NCBI GenBank assembly: GCA_947853245.1
Contig: CANTWP010000016.1
Location: 1-7,410, forward strand
Source of the DNA: an uncultured Bacilli bacterium
Lineage (GTDB): Bacteria; Bacillota_I; Bacilli_A; RF39; UBA660
DNA: 7,410 bases
Reading direction: 5' to 3'
The translations under genes were made by a program, and so were the position numbers. Positions 5,163 to 7,410 of the stretch are shown here, one piece after another; positions within the stretch are counted from its first letter, which is position 1, and each line of letters begins with the position of its first letter. The notes under the pieces were generated by a model that was given only the letters and a program-made list of their open reading frames with translations, did no database searches and had not been told where the DNA came from.

Positions 5163-5795
5163 ATGGAAGACTTGTATAAATATGAAAAAGAATTATATAA
5201 TAAAAATGTTAAATATATAGGTGGAGTAGATGAAGTAGGACGGGGTCCACTTATAGGTCCTGTAGTAGCGGCTTGTGTAGTATTACCTAAAGATTTTATT
5301 TTAGAAGGTTTAGATGATTCTAAAAAGCTTAGTGAAAAGAAAAGAGAATTATTTTACGAATATATTGAAGAACATGCTGTTGCGTGGGCAGTAGGTATAG
5401 TTGGTCCTGAAAAAGTAGATGAAGTAAATATTTATGCTGCTACTAAGATTGCTATGAAAGAAGCTATCAATTCTGTTAGTAAACAGGTGAAATTAGAACA
5501 TGTATTAATAGATGCTATGCCATTAGAGATAGATATTCCTACTACTTCTATAATTAAAGGAGATGCTAAAAGTATTTCAATTGCGGCAGCTAGTGTTATG
5601 GCTAAAGTAACTAGGGATAGAATGATGTATGAACTTGATATAAATTATCCACAATATGGTTTTGGCGCACATAAAGGCTATCCTACTAAAAAACATTTAG
5701 AAGCGATACAAAAATATGGATTGATAGATGGATATAGAAAGTCTTATGGGCCTGTAAAAGAAATATTGGAAGGTGAAAAGAATGCAACAAAATAG
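5163..5795 (+). CDS. rnhB: Ribonuclease HII
   Basis: RNase HII cuts the RNA strand of RNA-DNA hybrids and starts removal of ribonucleotides misincorporated into DNA. It acts in the cytoplasm with divalent metal. The 210-residue protein has all four acidic catalytic residues of the DEDD site: D23 and E24 in GGVDEVGRGP (20-29), D117 in LIDA, and D134 in KGDAKS. Other family signatures are LDDSKKLSEKKR (50-61), AAASVMAKVTRD (141-152) and YGFGAHKGYPTKKH. The length is normal for a bacterial RNase HII, with no extra N-terminal domain as in RNase HIII. GAGGTAA (5153-5159) precedes ATG 5163. The final 14 bases overlap the next gene, so rnhB heads an operon with two proteins of unknown function. Confidence 0.96.
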   Translation: MEDLYKYEKELYNKNVKYIGGVDEVGRGPLIGPVVAACVVLPKDFILEGLDDSKKLSEKKRELFYEYIEEHAVAWAVGIVGPEKVDEVNIYAATKIAMKEAINSVSKQVKLEHVLIDAMPLEIDIPTTSIIKGDAKSISIAAASVMAKVTRDRMMYELDINYPQYGFGAHKGYPTKKHLEAIQKYGLIDGYRKSYGPVKEILEGEKNATK

Positions 5796-6036
5796 TTTTC
5801 AAAAAAATGGCTTTGTGAATATCAATAATGCTAATATGACGCCTTTAAATAATGGAAATTTTGGACGTAGAAGTATCCAGGATATTAGAGATGATATGTT
5901 AGCGGCTAAAACTAAAAAGATGTCTGATAATAATCAACAAGAATCTAATTTTAATAATCATAATAATAGTTTTAATAATCAGGACACTCATAAACAAAGA
6001 GTAGAAAACTTGCGTAATTTTGATAGATGGAAGTGA
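5782..6036 (+). CDS. Small Asn-rich protein of unknown function, overlapping rnhB
   Basis: This 84-residue protein is not one I recognise. It is rich in Asn and Gln, with low-complexity stretches at both ends (for example SNFNNHNNSFNNQ near the C-terminus) around a more ordered central part, RRSIQDIRDDMLAAKTKK, that looks helical and charged. It ends in a second charged segment, HKQRVENLRNFDRWK. It has no signal peptide and no membrane segment, so it is probably cytoplasmic. The start chosen is ATG 5782, preceded by AAGGTG (5770-5775). A GTG at 5773 in the same frame is part of that ribosome binding site and is less likely. The gene overlaps the rnhB end by 14 bases, which suggests translational coupling. 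Its TGA stop lies inside the next gene's ribosome binding site. Confidence 0.7.
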   Translation: MQQNSFQKNGFVNINNANMTPLNNGNFGRRSIQDIRDDMLAAKTKKMSDNNQQESNFNNHNNSFNNQDTHKQRVENLRNFDRWK

Positions 6037-6040
6037 TTAA

Positions 6041-6739
6041 ATGTTTGATTTTTTAAAAAAGAGAACTGACAATAAGCCAGCAGAAAATCAAAATGATTTT
6101 TTAAATATTGAAAATTCTGCATTTAATATGCAATCTGAAAGTCAATTTTTTTCTGATAATCCTAATTATCAGAGTTTAGTTTATCAAGAACCGGTGTATG
6201 ATGTTCCTAAATATAAGGCTGGTAATTTAAACAATTTAGGAGTAGTAGTAGATAGTGATGCAATTGGCTTTGATAAAAATACTATTAATCCCAATATTAA
6301 AACAATAGAAATGCCAAATAATGAGGATGAACCTCAGGGAACAGACATAATTAGTGAACCAATTATAACAGAGGAAACGGAGCCAGTAGAATTTATAGAT
6401 ATAATGGATCCTATTAATGACTCTGTTATACCACCTCTTGTTGAAGATAATAGTACTATTTCTTTAAATACCCCATTACAAGATAATTCCAAAATTCCAG
6501 AAATTCCTAAGGAATCAGAGGAAGTTGATAAAATCTCTTTATTTGGTTCTAATGATGGTTTCACTAACGTTAACAAATATTCTTCTTTAAATCAATTCGA
6601 AGAAGAAAAAAAAGAACTTATTAAAGAAGTAGAGTATACTAAAGATGGATATAAAATTTGCCCTAATTGTGGTGCAATACTTAATCCTAATGCTCCAGTT
6701 TGTTTTATGTGTAGTAAAAGTTTTGTTTTAAAAAAGTAA
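6041..6739 (+). CDS. Acidic, mostly disordered protein with C-terminal zinc ribbon
   Basis: This 232-residue protein is of unknown function. The N-terminus MFDFLKKR is short, amphipathic and basic. Residues about 10-195 are Asn/Ser/Pro/Glu-rich, acidic and poor in recognisable structure. A Lys/Glu helix (EEEKKELIKEVEY) then leads into a four-cysteine zinc ribbon with C207, C210, C221 and C224 (CPNC, ten residues, CFMC). Proteins with a terminal ribbon of this kind often use it for protein or nucleic-acid contacts, but nothing here fixes the partner. GGAAGTGA (6029-6036) is the ribosome binding site and contains the previous gene's stop; the genes are 4 bases apart, so cotranscription with rnhB is likely. 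No terminator follows directly; the next one is at 6900-6927. Confidence 0.75.
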   Translation: MFDFLKKRTDNKPAENQNDFLNIENSAFNMQSESQFFSDNPNYQSLVYQEPVYDVPKYKAGNLNNLGVVVDSDAIGFDKNTINPNIKTIEMPNNEDEPQGTDIISEPIITEETEPVEFIDIMDPINDSVIPPLVEDNSTISLNTPLQDNSKIPEIPKESEEVDKISLFGSNDGFTNVNKYSSLNQFEEEKKELIKEVEYTKDGYKICPNCGAILNPNAPVCFMCSKSFVLKK

Positions 6740-6779
6740 TATTTCACTAAAACTTCAATGGTTTATCACATTCATATAT

Positions 6780-6785
6780 TACAAT
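6780..6785 (+). promoter_or_regulatory. Possible -10 box ahead of the 18-codon ORF
   Basis: TACAAT (6780-6785) would start transcription near 6792, just upstream of the strong ribosome binding site at 6795. No good -35 box is visible; TGGTTT (6759-6764, spacer 15) is the best. The box is enclosed by an inverted repeat, ATTCAT (6770-6775) with ATGAAT (6784-6789). Confidence 0.25.
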
Positions 6786-6805
6786 GAATATGTTGGAGGT
6801 GATAG

Positions 6806-6862
6806 ATGAATAAATTAAAGGTTATAAGAAACAATAAAAACGTACACTCCTTACTATACTAA
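6806..6862 (+). CDS. 18-residue ORF with near-perfect ribosome binding site
   Basis: The ORF encodes MNKLKVIRNNKNVHSLLY and stops at TAA 6860-6862. Its ribosome binding site GGAGGTGAT (6795-6803) is the best in the window, with ideal spacing, which argues for real initiation. The peptide is basic and has no membrane segment. Its first 13 residues read like the start of a Cro/cI-type helix-turn-helix repressor (compare MNKLKxIRKxKNxT), so it may be the stump of a lost regulator gene. Alternatives are a genuine small protein or a leader peptide, given the strong terminator 37 bases after the stop. It lies downstream of the zinc-ribbon gene with no intervening terminator and may be the last gene of the rnhB operon. 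Confidence 0.4.
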   Translation: MNKLKVIRNNKNVHSLLY

Positions 6863-6898
6863 AAAACTTACCTTAAAATAAATATATATATAAAATGT

Positions 6899-6927
6899 AA
6901 AAAAGAAACGGTTCACCGTTTCTTTTT
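6899..6927 (+). terminator. Strong, possibly bidirectional intrinsic terminator
   Basis: A 12-bp perfect stem pairs AAAAAGAAACGG (6900-6911) with CCGTTTCTTTTT (6916-6927) around a TTCA loop. The A-run on the left arm gives a T-run on the opposite strand, so it could stop transcription from either side. It ends the rnhB operon region. Confidence 0.9.
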
Positions 6928-6935
6928 GGTTTTAA

Positions 6936-6964
6936 TTGCTAAAAAGAAATTTATAGGATATAAT
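6936..6964 (+). promoter_or_regulatory. Promoter of the U32-family gene
   Basis: TTGCTA (6936-6941) and a perfect TATAAT (6959-6964) are 17 bases apart. The start should fall near 6971, so the leader is only about 10 nt and begins at the GGGTGAT ribosome binding site (6971-6977). Confidence 0.7.
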
Positions 6965-6980
6965 TGTTCTGGGTGATTTT

Positions 6981-7410
6981 ATGAAAAAACCAGAGTTACT
7001 TGCACCCGCCGGTAGTTTTGATAGTCTATATGCGGCAATTGAAGCAGGTTGTGATGCAGTTTATTTAAGTGGATATATGTTTGGTGCTCGTCAGTTTGCT
7101 ACGAACTTTTCAGAAGAAGAGATAATTAAAGCTATTAAACTATGTCATTTATATGGTGTTAAAGTTTATATAACAGTTAATACTTTAATATATGAAGAAG
7201 AAGTAGAAACTTTTTTAACTTATATAGATTTTTTACATAGAAATAATGTTGATGCAGTATTAATTCAAGATATTGGTATGTTGGATCTGGTTAGACAGAC
7301 TTATCCTAATCTAGAAGTTCATGCTTCAACACAAATGCATATTCATAATTCAGATGGTGTTAAATTTTGTGAAAAGATGGGAATCAAACGTGTTGTTTTA
7401 GCACGTGAAT
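6981..7410 (+). CDS. U32-family protein, RlhA-like (3' end outside window)
   Basis: Only the first 143 codons are present; the frame is still open at the window end. The family was named peptidase U32, but studied members act in RNA hydroxylation: RlhA (23S rRNA C2501) and TrhP (tRNA wobble uridine). The start MKKPELLAPAG and the barrel segments GCDAVYLSG (23-31) and GVKVYITVNTL (59-69) are family features. FGAR followed by ATNF (34-43), VDAVLIQDIG (90-99), HASTQ (114-118) and VVLARE (138-143) fit RlhA. In TrhP the matching places, as I remember them, read SLR...NEF, SDPGL and LSVQ. Assignment to the family is firm and to the RlhA branch probable. The cysteine cluster and any DUF3656 extension lie outside the window. 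It has its own promoter after a strong terminator. Confidence 0.9.
   Translation, partial: MKKPELLAPAGSFDSLYAAIEAGCDAVYLSGYMFGARQFATNFSEEEIIKAIKLCHLYGVKVYITVNTLIYEEEVETFLTYIDFLHRNNVDAVLIQDIGMLDLVRQTYPNLEVHASTQMHIHNSDGVKFCEKMGIKRVVLARE

Noticed and set aside
5773..5781. GTG at 5773 as the start of the Asn-rich protein
   Set aside because: This GTG forms part of the AAGGTG ribosome binding site for ATG 5782, which has good spacing.
6034..6036. TGA read as Trp (mycoplasma code) at the end of the Asn-rich gene
   Set aside because: All Trp codons in the window are TGG, and the TGA sits directly before a well-spaced start, so it is a normal stop.
6334..6576. Minus-strand open frame opposite the zinc-ribbon protein gene
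   Set aside because: It is a shadow of the acidic low-complexity region, with no ribosome binding site and no recognisable content.

Overview
The window is very AT-rich (roughly 30% G+C by eye) and every gene reads left to right. Gene content (trigger factor, SipW-type signal peptidase, RNase HII, a U32-family protein), sigma-A-like promoters, GGAGG/GGTGAT ribosome binding sites and U-tailed intrinsic terminators point to a low-G+C Firmicute. A gut-associated Bacilli-like lineage (RF39/Erysipelotrichia type) would fit, but the exact lineage cannot be fixed from this sequence. Trp is always TGG and TGA acts as a stop, so the standard bacterial code applies and not the mycoplasma code.

Region 1 (1-496) is the 3' end of trigger factor (tig), closed by a terminator whose hairpin contains the stop codon in its loop.

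Region 2 (497-4635) is the most interesting part: a self-contained extracellular-fibre module. It holds two tandem paralogous TasA/CalY-like secreted proteins (204 and 201 aa). Each has its own near-consensus promoter and a structured leader of about 100 nt, and the promoter-leader units are clearly duplicates of one another. They are followed by a 380-aa SipW-type (Ser/His) signal peptidase carrying an unusually large multi-spanning N-terminal part, and 14 nt later by a DUF5305-like protein with two membrane segments. The expected logic is that the peptidase processes the SipW-type signal peptides of both fibre subunits, which then assemble outside the cell. The DUF5305-like protein is a candidate anchor or assembly factor. 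No TapA homologue is visible. A strong terminator closes the module.

Region 3 (4661-6927) contains an unrecognised three-helix membrane protein that appears to be leaderless. It is followed by a compact operon of rnhB (RNase HII), an 84-aa Asn-rich protein overlapping the rnhB end, and a 232-aa acidic, largely disordered protein ending in a four-Cys zinc ribbon. An 18-codon ORF with an almost perfect Shine-Dalgarno sequence follows, and a strong 12-bp-stem terminator ends the region.

Region 4 (6936-7410) is a promoter and the first 143 codons of a U32-family protein that resembles the 23S rRNA hydroxylation factor RlhA more than the tRNA factor TrhP. It runs off the window. No tRNA, rRNA, CRISPR array, insertion sequence or phage gene was seen, and no gene-free stretch exceeds 300 bases; the longest, 6740-6980, is described under its own entries.
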